Origin: SIG565 sp045656145 | GTDB taxonomy: Bacteria > Bacillota > Clostridia > Oscillospirales > Acutalibacteraceae | DNA: 39,948 nucleotides | Direction of reading: 5' to 3' | NCBI GenBank assembly: GCA_045656145.1 | Contig: JAZOQP010000032.1 | Location: 1 to 39,948, forward strand | Shown: piece after piece, positions 9,032 through 17,448 of the stretch | Position numbering within the stretch: position 1 is the first letter of the stretch | Layout of the letters: every line of letters starts with the position of its first letter | Notes under the pieces: generated by a model | Told to the model about the DNA's origin: nothing | Databases searched by the model: none | What the model saw: the letters and a program-made list of their open reading frames with translations, nothing else | Made by a program: the position numbers and the translations under genes

Positions 9032-10276
9032 ATGAGAAAATTATTTCTTTCTTTTCTTTCTCTTATTTTAGCATTTTGCTTAATATCATGTTCGGGATCT
9101 TCTGCCTCATTAAATGCCTCTACTGTTAATTTGAGCGAAAATTTTAAAGCCAAAATACAAGAATATGATTATTTTGATAACAATTTTATTTCAGCTCAAA
9201 ACTCTTTAAGCTTTAAATTATTTGATAAAATTAATGAAGAAAATAACAATGAAAATATTGTTTTCTCCCCTATTTCTATAACTTCGGTTTTAGGTATGCT
9301 TGCAAACGGCGCCGATAATAAAACCCTCACCGAGTTTGAGAACCTTTTAGGGCTTAGTAATGATGAACTAAACCACAGTTTATACACATTTTTTAATTCT
9401 TTAGGTAACTCCGGCAAGGTTGTTAACACCAATTCCCTTTGGATTAAAAATGATGATAGGTTTTTAGTTAATGATTCGTTTTTGCAAACTAATGCCGATT
9501 TTTATAAGGCTGATGTTTTCAAATCTCCATTTGATGATTCAACCCTTAAGGAAATTAATAATTGGGTAAGTGATAAGACCGATGGCGAAATAGATAAAAT
9601 AATTGATGATATTTCTCCGAACGCTTGTATGTTTTTAATCAATGCCCTAACTTTTGATGCTGAATGGTATAACCCTTATACTAAATCTGCCATTACCGAT
9701 GGTTCGTTTAAAACTCTTGATTCTTCAGTTCCCGTTAAAATGATGAATAGCCGAGAGCATTTTTATATTGAAACAAATAATGCGGTGGGTGTTATTAAGG
9801 ATTATAAAAATTCGGAATATCGATTTGTGGCATTATTACCTAACGAATCGATTGACATTAACGAATATATTTCATCCTTAAAATCCAACAGCTTTGATAC
9901 CCTTATAAAATCTGCTCGTGAAGAGGATGTTATAACCGCTATACCTAAGTTTGAAAGTAAGTTTGAAATTACTCTTAACGACACCCTTAAAAGTCTTGGA
10001 TTAAACCGAGCTTTTGATATGAATAAAGCAGATTTTTCAAACCTCGGCACTTATCAAGGCGGTAATTTGTATCTGCAAAAAACACTTCAAAAAGCATATA
10101 TTAAGGTTGATGAAAGAGGAACTAAGGCAGGTGCCGTAACTATGGCGGCAATTGCTAATAAATCTTCCCTGCCCGACCGCACATATTCGGTTATTCTCGA
10201 CCGCCCCTTTGTTTACGCAATTATCGATGCTAAAACAAATATACCGCTATTTATCGGTAAGGTTGTTAACCCTTAA
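9032..10276 (+). CDS. Serpin family lipoprotein (secreted serine protease inhibitor)
   Basis: The product has 414 residues from the ATG at 9032, with AAGGAG upstream. Residues 1-20 form a lipoprotein signal with lipobox LISC (Cys20), so the protein is probably tethered to the outer face of the membrane. A full serpin fold follows, with NIVFSPISI (helix B region) and FINALTFDAEW-like segments. The reactive-loop hinge is DERGTKAGAVTMAA (about 360-373) and the C-terminal signature is RPFVYAIID. The small-residue hinge suggests an inhibitory serpin. Aligning from hinge residue E361 as P17 puts P1-P1' at Lys377-Ser378, predicting trypsin-like targets; this is inference. It is the last gene of the murI operon and ends at a strong terminator. 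Confidence 0.93.
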   Translation: MRKLFLSFLSLILAFCLISCSGSSASLNASTVNLSENFKAKIQEYDYFDNNFISAQNSLSFKLFDKINEENNNENIVFSPISITSVLGMLANGADNKTLTEFENLLGLSNDELNHSLYTFFNSLGNSGKVVNTNSLWIKNDDRFLVNDSFLQTNADFYKADVFKSPFDDSTLKEINNWVSDKTDGEIDKIIDDISPNACMFLINALTFDAEWYNPYTKSAITDGSFKTLDSSVPVKMMNSREHFYIETNNAVGVIKDYKNSEYRFVALLPNESIDINEYISSLKSNSFDTLIKSAREEDVITAIPKFESKFEITLNDTLKSLGLNRAFDMNKADFSNLGTYQGGNLYLQKTLQKAYIKVDERGTKAGAVTMAAIANKSSLPDRTYSVILDRPFVYAIIDAKTNIPLFIGKVVNP

Positions 10277-10292
10277 TTAATATAACAATAAA

Positions 10293-10317
10293 AAACCCTC
10301 GGTTTTCACCGAGGGTT
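10293..10317. terminator. Bidirectional terminator between serpin and second LRR gene
   Basis: AAACCCTCGGT and ACCGAGGGTTT form an 11-bp stem around a 3-base loop, with A and T runs outside, so it can stop both convergent transcripts. It abuts the LRR stop codon at 10318-10320. Confidence 0.9.
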
Positions 10318-13300
10318 TTATTTAGTTTTCTTTGAAACAACTGTCGACCAAGCAGAATAATATTTTGTTTTACCTAGTGTCTTGTATGTTCTAACGCGAA
10401 CATAATAGGTTTTCTTCGCAGTTAATTTCGAAATGGTGCTGCTTGTCTTAGTGTTTTTAGAAAGAGTTACTGTCTTATAAGACTTAAAACTCTTGGTTGT
10501 AGAATACTGAATCTGGTATCCTGTAACCTGTGCAGTTTTCTTGGTTACCTTTACTGTAAGACTCTTTTTGCCTGCTGTAAGTTTTGCGCTCGTTTTCGGC
10601 GGGTTAATCTTAAAGGTTAAGGTCTTGGTGCCTGAGTAATTACCCTTAAATTTAACCGTTACCTTGTATGTTCCAACATTCTTTCTGCCGGCTCCATAGG
10701 TTACTGTGTAATATTTCGAGGAAATTGTCTTTCCAGCCGAGTCCTTAACAGTTACTGTAGGCTTTTTAACTGAGCCTGTGTAGGTATAGCTTGTAGCTGA
10801 TAACTTAACCGTTTTAGCATACTTAATTGTGGTAGTGCTTGCAACCTTACCGCATACACTACATTTTTTCACTATTTTACCATTCTTAGTAAGTGTAGCC
10901 TTAGTAGTTGTAGTCTTGTATGAGTGGGTAATACTTCTTGAAGCATTACATACATTACACTTAGTATCACAAGAATTACTATATGTATGCTTTATGCTTC
11001 TTGTAGCACCGCAATAGTTACAGGTCTTATCACAGCTATGCGAATACTTGTGAGCACCTACGCTTCTCTTTGCGTTACAACGGTTGCAATACTTATCGCA
11101 GTTATTTGAATAAGTATGACCTAATTTACTGCCACTTGTTGCTTTACATACAGTACAGGTTTTAGGTGCGGTACAAGTTGCACCTTTCCAAGAGTGAGAA
11201 AGTTTTGCTAATGTTAGAGTTTTAACTGTCGCCTTACAAACTGTACACTTATAAACCTTAGTTCCGGTTGCAGTACAAGTGGCTTTTTTAGTTACTGTGC
11301 CTTTATCCGAGCTATGACCTAAAGCTTTTCCACTTGTTGTTTTACAAACCTTACAAGTTTTAGCGGTTGTACAAGTAGCATCATTCCAATTATGTCCTAA
11401 TTTAGTTCCTCTTGTTTCTCCGCATTCCTTACAAGTTGCAGCTTTTGTGCAGGTTGCTTTTGACCAGCTATGATTTCCCCTATCAATTTCGTGTCCGCAA
11501 TTACATTCAAGCCAATGCTCGGTATCAGTTGTGAATCTGCCATATCCATGACCATAAACGTTCTCGGTATCTATTTTGCCACAATCGCAGAAAGTCCAAT
11601 GCTTTTCGTCGTTATAGTCATAATTAATAAAATTATGTTCTGTACGCTTGGTAGCTGCTCCGCAATCACATTCCAACCAATGATACTCATTATCATAGCA
11701 AGTTTTATTATATTTATGTTCGGGAACATCTCTTCCTTCGCCACATAGATTACATTCAGTATCGCAGTTGTTATCAAAACTATGCTCTTCTGCTTCGCGA
11801 GTCTTCTTGCAAAGGTTACATTCATTATCGCATACGCCATCATACAAATGCGGTGCCTTACGCTGTTCATAGCAAATATCACACTCATTATCACATTCAT
11901 TAGTGAAGGTATGCTCAATCTCACGTGTAAACCCGCAAACATTACAATCGATATCGCAAGAATTACTATATTTATGTTCGCTCGGGATTCGTATTTCAGC
12001 GCATAAATTGCAATCTTTATCACAAGCATTTGAATAACTATGCGCCACTGTATTTTCCCTTACCTTATCGCAAACATTACAATGTGTATCACAATCACTT
12101 GAATATTTATGTTCAGGAACTGTGCGCTCGTTTTCACACACATTGCAAAACGCATCGCAGGCGTTATCGTAAATATGAGCAGGAACTGTTCTCACTAACC
12201 CACATACATTGCAAAATGCATCGCAGGCATTATCGTAAATATGTTGTGCCGGAATTCGTTCAAAGCCGCAAGAATCACAATATGCATCACAAGCGTTAGT
12301 GTAGCGATGTTCGCCAATCTCGCGCTCAGCACCACACAAATTGCAGGTGTCATCACAGTCGTTATCATATTTATGCGGCGCCTTTCTGAACTCCCCACAA
12401 ACATTACAATCGCGGTCGCATTCGTTAGTGTAAGTATGAGTAATTTCTCTAAGTTCTTCACATACATTACAAATTGTATCGCAAGTATTGTCGTAAATGT
12501 GGTCGGATGGAACCCTTGTTTCACCACAAACATTACACTCGGTATCGCAGTCATTATCATAGCTGTGTTCCGTTGCAGTTTTCGCAACTTCTCCGCAGAT
12601 ATCACAAATCACTTCATTTTCACAAGTCCATTCAACACTATCTACCGCCACCAGTTCGCCTGAATTAATTTTGAAATAAATAGTGTCATTGCCGGAAGAC
12701 TGAGAGCTATCTTTACTGTAAGTAATGTACACAACATCCCCTGCGGATAAATCAATTGAAATTGACTCCCAGGAAGTTGAACCTGATTTTGTAACTTTAA
12801 TCGTGGAGTTATGTTTTATGGTTAATTTATCATAATTTGCTTCGGTTGATGTGTAATATCCTATTTGAACTGTACAGTCATATAAAGCCGTAATGGTAAA
12901 TGTTGATGATGAGTTATGAGCTTTATTTGTTGAATTGTAAACACCATCACTTAAATTAAACGGATAAGATTTAGAGTTCGTTTTTGAAATTTGTGAATAT
13001 TTATGCACATCGGGTGTGCGTGTTTCACCACAAACATTACACTCTGCATCACAAGAGTTATCGTAAGTGTGAAAAATACTTCTTACGTAATCACAAACAT
13101 TGCAAATTGTATCGCAAGTATTATCATACGCATGATTACCCGTAGCATTAATAACTGTGTTTTCATTGCGTCTCTCATGGCAAACTGTGCATTCTTCGTG
13201 TTTAACTCCATTTACTCCGCAGTTTTCAGCAGTATCAATTATCCATTTGAAATCATGAGTAATTTCTCTAATTTCTTCACATATGTTACAAAGGGTATCG

Positions 13301-15432
13301 CAAGAATTTGAATATTTGTGAGCCCCCACCGTTCTTGTAGTTTCACATACATTGCAAGATTTATCGCAGTTATTGGAATATGTATGATTGCCTGTAGCTG
13401 CAATAACCGTATTTTCATTTCGTTTTAGTCTACAAGCAGCACACTCTTCATGCCTAATCCCTTGCACGCCGCAGTTATTTTCTTTATCGATTATCCATTC
13501 AAAATCGTGGTTTGTTGCAGTCTCGCGGATAGCATCACAAACATTACAATATTCATCACAATTGCTATCGTAAATATGCTCTTCGACTTTGGTGCATTTA
13601 GCGTAATACCAAGTAGCATTAGTTAAAAGTTTATGTTCAGACGCGATGGCAATTCTCCTTTTATCTTCCAACGAGCCCTGATAATATACAGTTTTAATGC
13701 TATTGCAATTATGAAATGCATCCTCACCTATACTTGTAACGCTATCGGGGATAGTTATATTTGTAAGTGAGTCGCAATTATTAAATGCATAATTGCCTAT
13801 ACTTGTTACACCATCAGGAACAACTAAATCTGTAACAAGTTCATTATTCAAATATAGATTTTTTGCATAATAAAGCGGGTTTGAAGTATAACCATCAAAA
13901 TTGATCTTGCACCAAGCCGCTATATCGGTTATATGTACACTTATAAGGCTATCGCAATTATAAAACGCATAAGAACCTATACTTGTAACGCTATCGGGAA
14001 TAGGTATGCTTGTAAGACTATTGCAACCATAAAATGCAGCATTACCTATGCTTGTTACACTATCAGGTAAGGTTACACTTATAAGGCTATCGCAAAACGT
14101 AAACGCATCATTGCCTATACTTGTTACACTTTCGGGAATAGTTACACTTGTAAGACTAGAACAACCCCTAAATACAGCTTCACCTATACTTGTTACACCA
14201 TCGTGGATGGTTACACCTGTAAGGCTAGCACATCCATAAAATGCAGAATCACCAATACTAGTAACGCTTTCGGGAATGGTTACACCTGTAAGGCTAGCAC
14301 ATCCATAAAACGCAGAATTACCAATACTAGTAACACCATCGGGAATGGTTATACTTGTAAGGCTCGCACAACCCTTAAAGGAAATAGAGCCTACACTAGT
14401 AACACTATTGGGTATAGTTATATTTGTAAAGTTCTTGCAACCATAAAAAGCACCATAAGGTATTTGTGTAGCATCGGTTATGGTTACTGTTTTTAAGCTT
14501 GAGGGGATATCGTAACGGTTTGAAGAATTGCTATTGTAATACTGATAAATGCCGCGATCACTAAAAGGTGAATCCCCAAATATATACCCAAAAACCGCAT
14601 CGTATGTATCGCTTGCAGTTCTTGAAGAACCAACAAATGGTAAGGTTATACTTGTAAGGCTCAAGCAATCATGAAGCGCATAAGAACCTATATTTGTTAC
14701 ACTATCGGGAATGGTTATGCTTATAAGGCTATCGCAATACGAAAACGCATAAGAACCTATATTTGTTACACCATTACCGATAGTTATACTTGTAAGGCTA
14801 TCACAGGAAGAAAATGCAGAAGAACCTATACTTGTTACGCCATCACCTATAGTTACACTTGTAAGGCTATTGCAATCATAAAATGCAGCATAACCTATGC
14901 TTGTTACGCCATCACCTATAGTTACACTTGTAAGACTATCGCAATTATCAAATGCGTAATCACCTATACTTCCAGCTTTAGTTATTATTACTTCTTTAAG
15001 GGAAGATGGAACATACGAACCATTCACATGATAACTAGATGCTCCGAAAAAATAACCGAAATGGGTATTGTCTGTGCCATCTATACCTTCGCCGATAAAA
15101 GGTAACGTTATGCTTGTAAGGTTATAGCAACCCTCAAATGCACCTACACCTATTCTCGTAACATTATCCCGAATAGTTACACTTGTAATACTTGAGCAAT
15201 TTTCAAATGCATAATCACTTATACTTGTAACAGGATAACCACCAAGAGTATCAGGAATTACTATATACCCGCTAATAGAAGTATCAACATCGGTAATTGT
15301 AGCCTCTTTATTTGACACCGAATAGGTATAATAACCGCTGGTTTCCGCACTTGCGGTTATATTTAATGCACCAAAAGATACTATGGTCAATAGTACGCTT
15401 ACAATTAATGTTATTTTTAAAATTTTCTTCAT
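10318..15432 (-). CDS. Giant secreted BspA-type LRR / Cys-repeat protein, paralog of the 1058-5917 gene
   Basis: The product has 1704 residues from the ATG at 15430-15432, with GGGAG upstream. Residues 1-29 are a signal peptide ending in ASA. About 35-600 is a BspA/LRR_5 array. About 619-810 has five HxYxNxCDxxCNVC units mixed with longer HDFEWIID-type units. About 812-935 is a Ser/Thr-rich beta-sandwich-like insert absent from the paralog. About 956-1238 is an unbroken tandem array of 13 Cys units. About 1240-1320 has HWLECDCG-type units. About 1321-1503 has GTVTKKATC-type units and three more Cys units. About 1540-1610 is Ig-like and 1612-1704 resembles fibronectin type III. No cell-wall anchor was seen. 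It is secreted or surface associated, with adhesion a plausible but unproven role. Confidence 0.9.
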   Translation of the reverse strand: MKKILKITLIVSVLLTIVSFGALNITASAETSGYYTYSVSNKEATITDVDTSISGYIVIPDTLGGYPVTSISDYAFENCSSITSVTIRDNVTRIGVGAFEGCYNLTSITLPFIGEGIDGTDNTHFGYFFGASSYHVNGSYVPSSLKEVIITKAGSIGDYAFDNCDSLTSVTIGDGVTSIGYAAFYDCNSLTSVTIGDGVTSIGSSAFSSCDSLTSITIGNGVTNIGSYAFSYCDSLISITIPDSVTNIGSYALHDCLSLTSITLPFVGSSRTASDTYDAVFGYIFGDSPFSDRGIYQYYNSNSSNRYDIPSSLKTVTITDATQIPYGAFYGCKNFTNITIPNSVTSVGSISFKGCASLTSITIPDGVTSIGNSAFYGCASLTGVTIPESVTSIGDSAFYGCASLTGVTIHDGVTSIGEAVFRGCSSLTSVTIPESVTSIGNDAFTFCDSLISVTLPDSVTSIGNAAFYGCNSLTSIPIPDSVTSIGSYAFYNCDSLISVHITDIAAWCKINFDGYTSNPLYYAKNLYLNNELVTDLVVPDGVTSIGNYAFNNCDSLTNITIPDSVTSIGEDAFHNCNSIKTVYYQGSLEDKRRIAIASEHKLLTNATWYYAKCTKVEEHIYDSNCDEYCNVCDAIRETATNHDFEWIIDKENNCGVQGIRHEECAACRLKRNENTVIAATGNHTYSNNCDKSCNVCETTRTVGAHKYSNSCDTLCNICEEIREITHDFKWIIDTAENCGVNGVKHEECTVCHERRNENTVINATGNHAYDNTCDTICNVCDYVRSIFHTYDNSCDAECNVCGETRTPDVHKYSQISKTNSKSYPFNLSDGVYNSTNKAHNSSSTFTITALYDCTVQIGYYTSTEANYDKLTIKHNSTIKVTKSGSTSWESISIDLSAGDVVYITYSKDSSQSSGNDTIYFKINSGELVAVDSVEWTCENEVICDICGEVAKTATEHSYDNDCDTECNVCGETRVPSDHIYDNTCDTICNVCEELREITHTYTNECDRDCNVCGEFRKAPHKYDNDCDDTCNLCGAEREIGEHRYTNACDAYCDSCGFERIPAQHIYDNACDAFCNVCGLVRTVPAHIYDNACDAFCNVCENERTVPEHKYSSDCDTHCNVCDKVRENTVAHSYSNACDKDCNLCAEIRIPSEHKYSNSCDIDCNVCGFTREIEHTFTNECDNECDICYEQRKAPHLYDGVCDNECNLCKKTREAEEHSFDNNCDTECNLCGEGRDVPEHKYNKTCYDNEYHWLECDCGAATKRTEHNFINYDYNDEKHWTFCDCGKIDTENVYGHGYGRFTTDTEHWLECNCGHEIDRGNHSWSKATCTKAATCKECGETRGTKLGHNWNDATCTTAKTCKVCKTTSGKALGHSSDKGTVTKKATCTATGTKVYKCTVCKATVKTLTLAKLSHSWKGATCTAPKTCTVCKATSGSKLGHTYSNNCDKYCNRCNAKRSVGAHKYSHSCDKTCNYCGATRSIKHTYSNSCDTKCNVCNASRSITHSYKTTTTKATLTKNGKIVKKCSVCGKVASTTTIKYAKTVKLSATSYTYTGSVKKPTVTVKDSAGKTISSKYYTVTYGAGRKNVGTYKVTVKFKGNYSGTKTLTFKINPPKTSAKLTAGKKSLTVKVTKKTAQVTGYQIQYSTTKSFKSYKTVTLSKNTKTSSTISKLTAKKTYYVRVRTYKTLGKTKYYSAWSTVVSKKTK
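11713..12567 (-). repeat. Tandem array of 13 Cys-rich units (about 66 bp each)
   Basis: It encodes residues 956-1240 of the second LRR protein. Each unit is 20-23 residues and fits H-x-[YF]-x-[ND]-x-C-D-x2-C-[ND]-x-C-x3-R. Units are diverged at DNA level, so the array is old rather than a fresh expansion. The protein period, not a DNA spacer, explains the spacing. Confidence 0.85.
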
Positions 15433-15493
15433 TTTGCATTTCTCCCGAAAATTTATATGTAAATAATTATAAATTATACAACTATACAATTTT

Positions 15494-15522
15494 ATATTAC
15501 CATATTATTTCTGAAAATGCAA
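15494..15522 (-). promoter_or_regulatory. Promoter of the second LRR gene
   Basis: On the minus strand TTGCAT (15517-15522), a 17-nt spacer and TAATAT (15494-15499) lie about 60 bp upstream of the ATG. The distance is almost the same as for the paralog, which has TTGAAA and TAAAAT. Confidence 0.6.
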
Positions 15523-15542
15523 TAATTGTTAATTTATAAACA

Positions 15543-15729
15543 AAAAAATCGAGAGCTTTGGCGTTGTATCCGAAAGGCGACAACGCCAGTTTTATTCGCT
15601 TAGAGCGAGTTATATTGCTTCGCAGTTATATTCGGCAAATGCCGAGTGATATTGCCTTCGGCAGTTTATAGGTAAATATAAATGAGGCGCACTTCTTTAT
15701 GAAGTGCGCCTCTAAGCTCTCGATTTTTT
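15543..15729. repeat. 187-bp composite hairpin element with 16-bp terminal inverted repeats
   Basis: The ends AAAAAATCGAGAGCTT (15543-15558) and AAGCTCTCGATTTTTT (15714-15729) are perfect inverted repeats. Inside lie six hairpins: 559-588 (9-bp stem with an inner CCGAAAGG), 596-608, 616-624, 632-645, 653-663 and 684-712 (12-bp stem); all are offsets from 15000. Heptamer spacers GTTATAT, GTTATAT and GTGATAT separate hairpins two to five. There is no coding capacity. It lies between the second LRR gene promoter and the stop of the NagB-like gene. It could be a MITE-like repeat, a structured RNA or an elaborate terminator; with T-runs at both ends it could stop transcription either way. Confidence 0.8.
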
Positions 15730-15732
15730 ATA

Positions 15733-16680
15733 TTAGTTACATTCAGCTGTGAGGGGGCCGGCAAGGTCTTTTAGGAAGAAGAGTCTGCCCGGTAAGGTTG
15801 GAATATATGAGGAGGTTATCCACGGGGTTTTGCCATGGCGAAGAGTCATCCAAAGCGACATACCCTGCCACTGCATTCCTCTGCCTAAGGTACCATCGGC
15901 ACCGCCGATAGCATAATCAGCCTTCAGGAATATTCCGGGGCCGATTGTATTAGCGCGGCAAGGAACTAAAGTAGTTCTTGATTTAAAGCTTGTTAGAGCA
16001 TTTTGCTCAACGGTTAAGGGATGAATCTTTGCAGCAATTCTATAAGGTGCTGCTTCCCACTCAGCTGCTGTATTATAATCAGCCGCAAAGGTGGGCTCCC
16101 AGAAAGCGATATGGCACATTCTGCCGATACCATAAACGAGAACTAGCTTTGCACCCTCTTTTTTTAGTGCATCGATTTTCTCGGGATATGTAGGAAGATT
16201 ATTTTTAGTTGCAAAGTTTCTCTGGTCTTTCGGTACTGTAAGTTCGCCGAGCGGGTTAAAGAGAGCCTGCTCCATAGCGTACTGGAATGCACCGGGGTTA
16301 TCAGATGCTAAGGTGTTACCCTCGCTATCAGCCCACTCATCCATATTAAATGTATAAACATGCTCACAAGATACTTTCCACTCTTTAAGGAAGTATACTA
16401 CCCATTTATACATACCCATAGGTCCAACAGGTAAAATGAAAGCGATTTTCTCGTTTCTCTCTTTTGCAAGACGAATCTGCATTGCAATTTCATGACCCAT
16501 ATAGGTTTCAAACTCGCCTAAAGAATCACATTTAACTGGGTTAAATCCCTCGTTCCAAAAAGCTTGACGCTCGGTAATAGTTTCAGGCTCGCCAATGCAA
16601 GCATCAATTTTTTCAAAATCCCAACCTTCAGGATAAAATCCCTCTAAAGCGGAACCTTTAACGGTTGAATTAAAATCCAT
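15733..16680 (-). CDS. NagB-like sugar-phosphate isomerase/deaminase with altered active site
   Basis: The product has 315 residues from the ATG at 16678-16680, preceded by AAAGGAGAGAG. It belongs to the glucosamine-6-phosphate isomerase/6-phosphogluconolactonase superfamily: TFNMDEW (110-116) matches the NagB TFNMDEY motif, and GIGRMCHIAFWEP (184-196) matches GVGxDGHIAFNEP. His190 and Glu195 of the catalytic triad are kept, but the Asp is replaced by Met188 and the next Gly by Cys189. Classical glucosamine-6-phosphate deamination is therefore not assured. It is 16 bp downstream of the PIG-L deacetylase gene and surely co-transcribed, which suggests an amino-sugar pathway with a modified substrate. 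Confidence 0.85.
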   Translation of the reverse strand: MDFNSTVKGSALEGFYPEGWDFEKIDACIGEPETITERQAFWNEGFNPVKCDSLGEFETYMGHEIAMQIRLAKERNEKIAFILPVGPMGMYKWVVYFLKEWKVSCEHVYTFNMDEWADSEGNTLASDNPGAFQYAMEQALFNPLGELTVPKDQRNFATKNNLPTYPEKIDALKKEGAKLVLVYGIGRMCHIAFWEPTFAADYNTAAEWEAAPYRIAAKIHPLTVEQNALTSFKSRTTLVPCRANTIGPGIFLKADYAIGGADGTLGRGMQWQGMSLWMTLRHGKTPWITSSYIPTLPGRLFFLKDLAGPLTAECN

Positions 16681-16696
16681 AATTCTCTCTCCTTTT

Positions 16697-17401
16697 TTAC
16701 GGTAATAGTCTTTTTGTTGTAATTCTATGGTCAATACGGCATTGGCGGAAGCCCTCTGCGTATTTAACACCTGACTGAATTCCTCTGAGTCTTGCATAAA
16801 TGCGGGTGCATTCAACAATATCATTATCGTCATGCTCGGCAAGCCAGGTTAACTGACTTTCATGGCACTTAAGCATCTCAAGTTTTGTTTCAAGATGATT
16901 AGTTATATCTACATATTCGGTAGGCTCGCAATTAAGAAGTGCCGAATTATCCATATAGAAAATGGGCACAACTCTTGTAGCAGAACCGAGTTGCGGCTCA
17001 TAATGAGGAACAGTTGCAGAAAAAGAAGCTTTAAAAACTAACTTACTAACTTCAACATGGTCGCCCATATAGTCATCAGGTCCGTGAGTAATGATGAAAT
17101 CGGGGTCGGTATCGCGAATGACCTTAACGAGCTTATCGTGCTGCTCCTTTGAAGCAGAATTTACAAGTAAATCGCCGATATCACAAGTAACGGTTTTAAA
17201 GCCTGCCATATCGCCCGCTTTTTTGGCTTCTCCGATTCTGATTTTTCTTAATTCTTCCTTTTCAATAACCACATGTCCCATATCTCCATTTGCTACATGG
17301 CACATAGTTACCTCATCTCCACGCTCTACGCAGCGAAGAAGAGTTCCGCCACAGCAAATTTCCATATCATCAGGATGGCAAGAAATTGCAAGAACTTTCA
17401 T
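16697..17401 (-). CDS. PIG-L/LmbE family deacetylase
   Basis: The product has 234 residues. The Zn-binding motif HPDD is at residues 9-12 (ISCHPDDMEICCGGTL) and the second metal site is in HGPDDYMGDHVEV (106-118). Members of this family remove acetyl groups from N-acetylglucosamine-type substrates, for example in GPI, mycothiol and bacillithiol synthesis; the substrate here is unknown. No bshA or bshC lies nearby, so bacillithiol synthesis is not indicated. It is the first gene of a two-gene operon with the NagB-like gene, and divergent from an AraC-type regulator. The ribosome binding site is AGGAAG, about 10 nt before the ATG at 17399-17401. Confidence 0.9.
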   Translation of the reverse strand: MKVLAISCHPDDMEICCGGTLLRCVERGDEVTMCHVANGDMGHVVIEKEELRKIRIGEAKKAGDMAGFKTVTCDIGDLLVNSASKEQHDKLVKVIRDTDPDFIITHGPDDYMGDHVEVSKLVFKASFSATVPHYEPQLGSATRVVPIFYMDNSALLNCEPTEYVDITNHLETKLEMLKCHESQLTWLAEHDDNDIVECTRIYARLRGIQSGVKYAEGFRQCRIDHRITTKRLLP

Positions 17402-17419
17402 AAAAACATACTTCCTTTC

Positions 17420-17448
17420 TTGACTTTTTTACTATTTTATGTTAGCAT
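17420..17448 (+). promoter_or_regulatory. Possible promoter of the AraC-type gene
   Basis: TTGACT (17420-17425), a 17-nt spacer and TAGCAT (17443-17448) face the regulator gene. The -10 overlaps the -10 of the divergent operon promoter, so the two promoters may compete. Confidence 0.4.

Noticed and set aside
11713..12567. Regular about 66-bp period that could suggest a CRISPR-like array
   Set aside because: The period is that of protein repeats in one long frame; units are diverged at DNA level, there are no constant repeats with unique spacers, and no cas genes.
16697..17401. PIG-L deacetylase as BshB of bacillithiol synthesis
   Set aside because: No glycosyltransferase BshA or BshC nearby; the partner is a NagB-like enzyme and the regulator is AraC-type.
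17399..17411. Three-codon ATG frame just before the PIG-L start
   Set aside because: It lies too close to the AGGAAG site and codes only for a tripeptide; the in-frame ATG at 17399-17401 has normal spacing.
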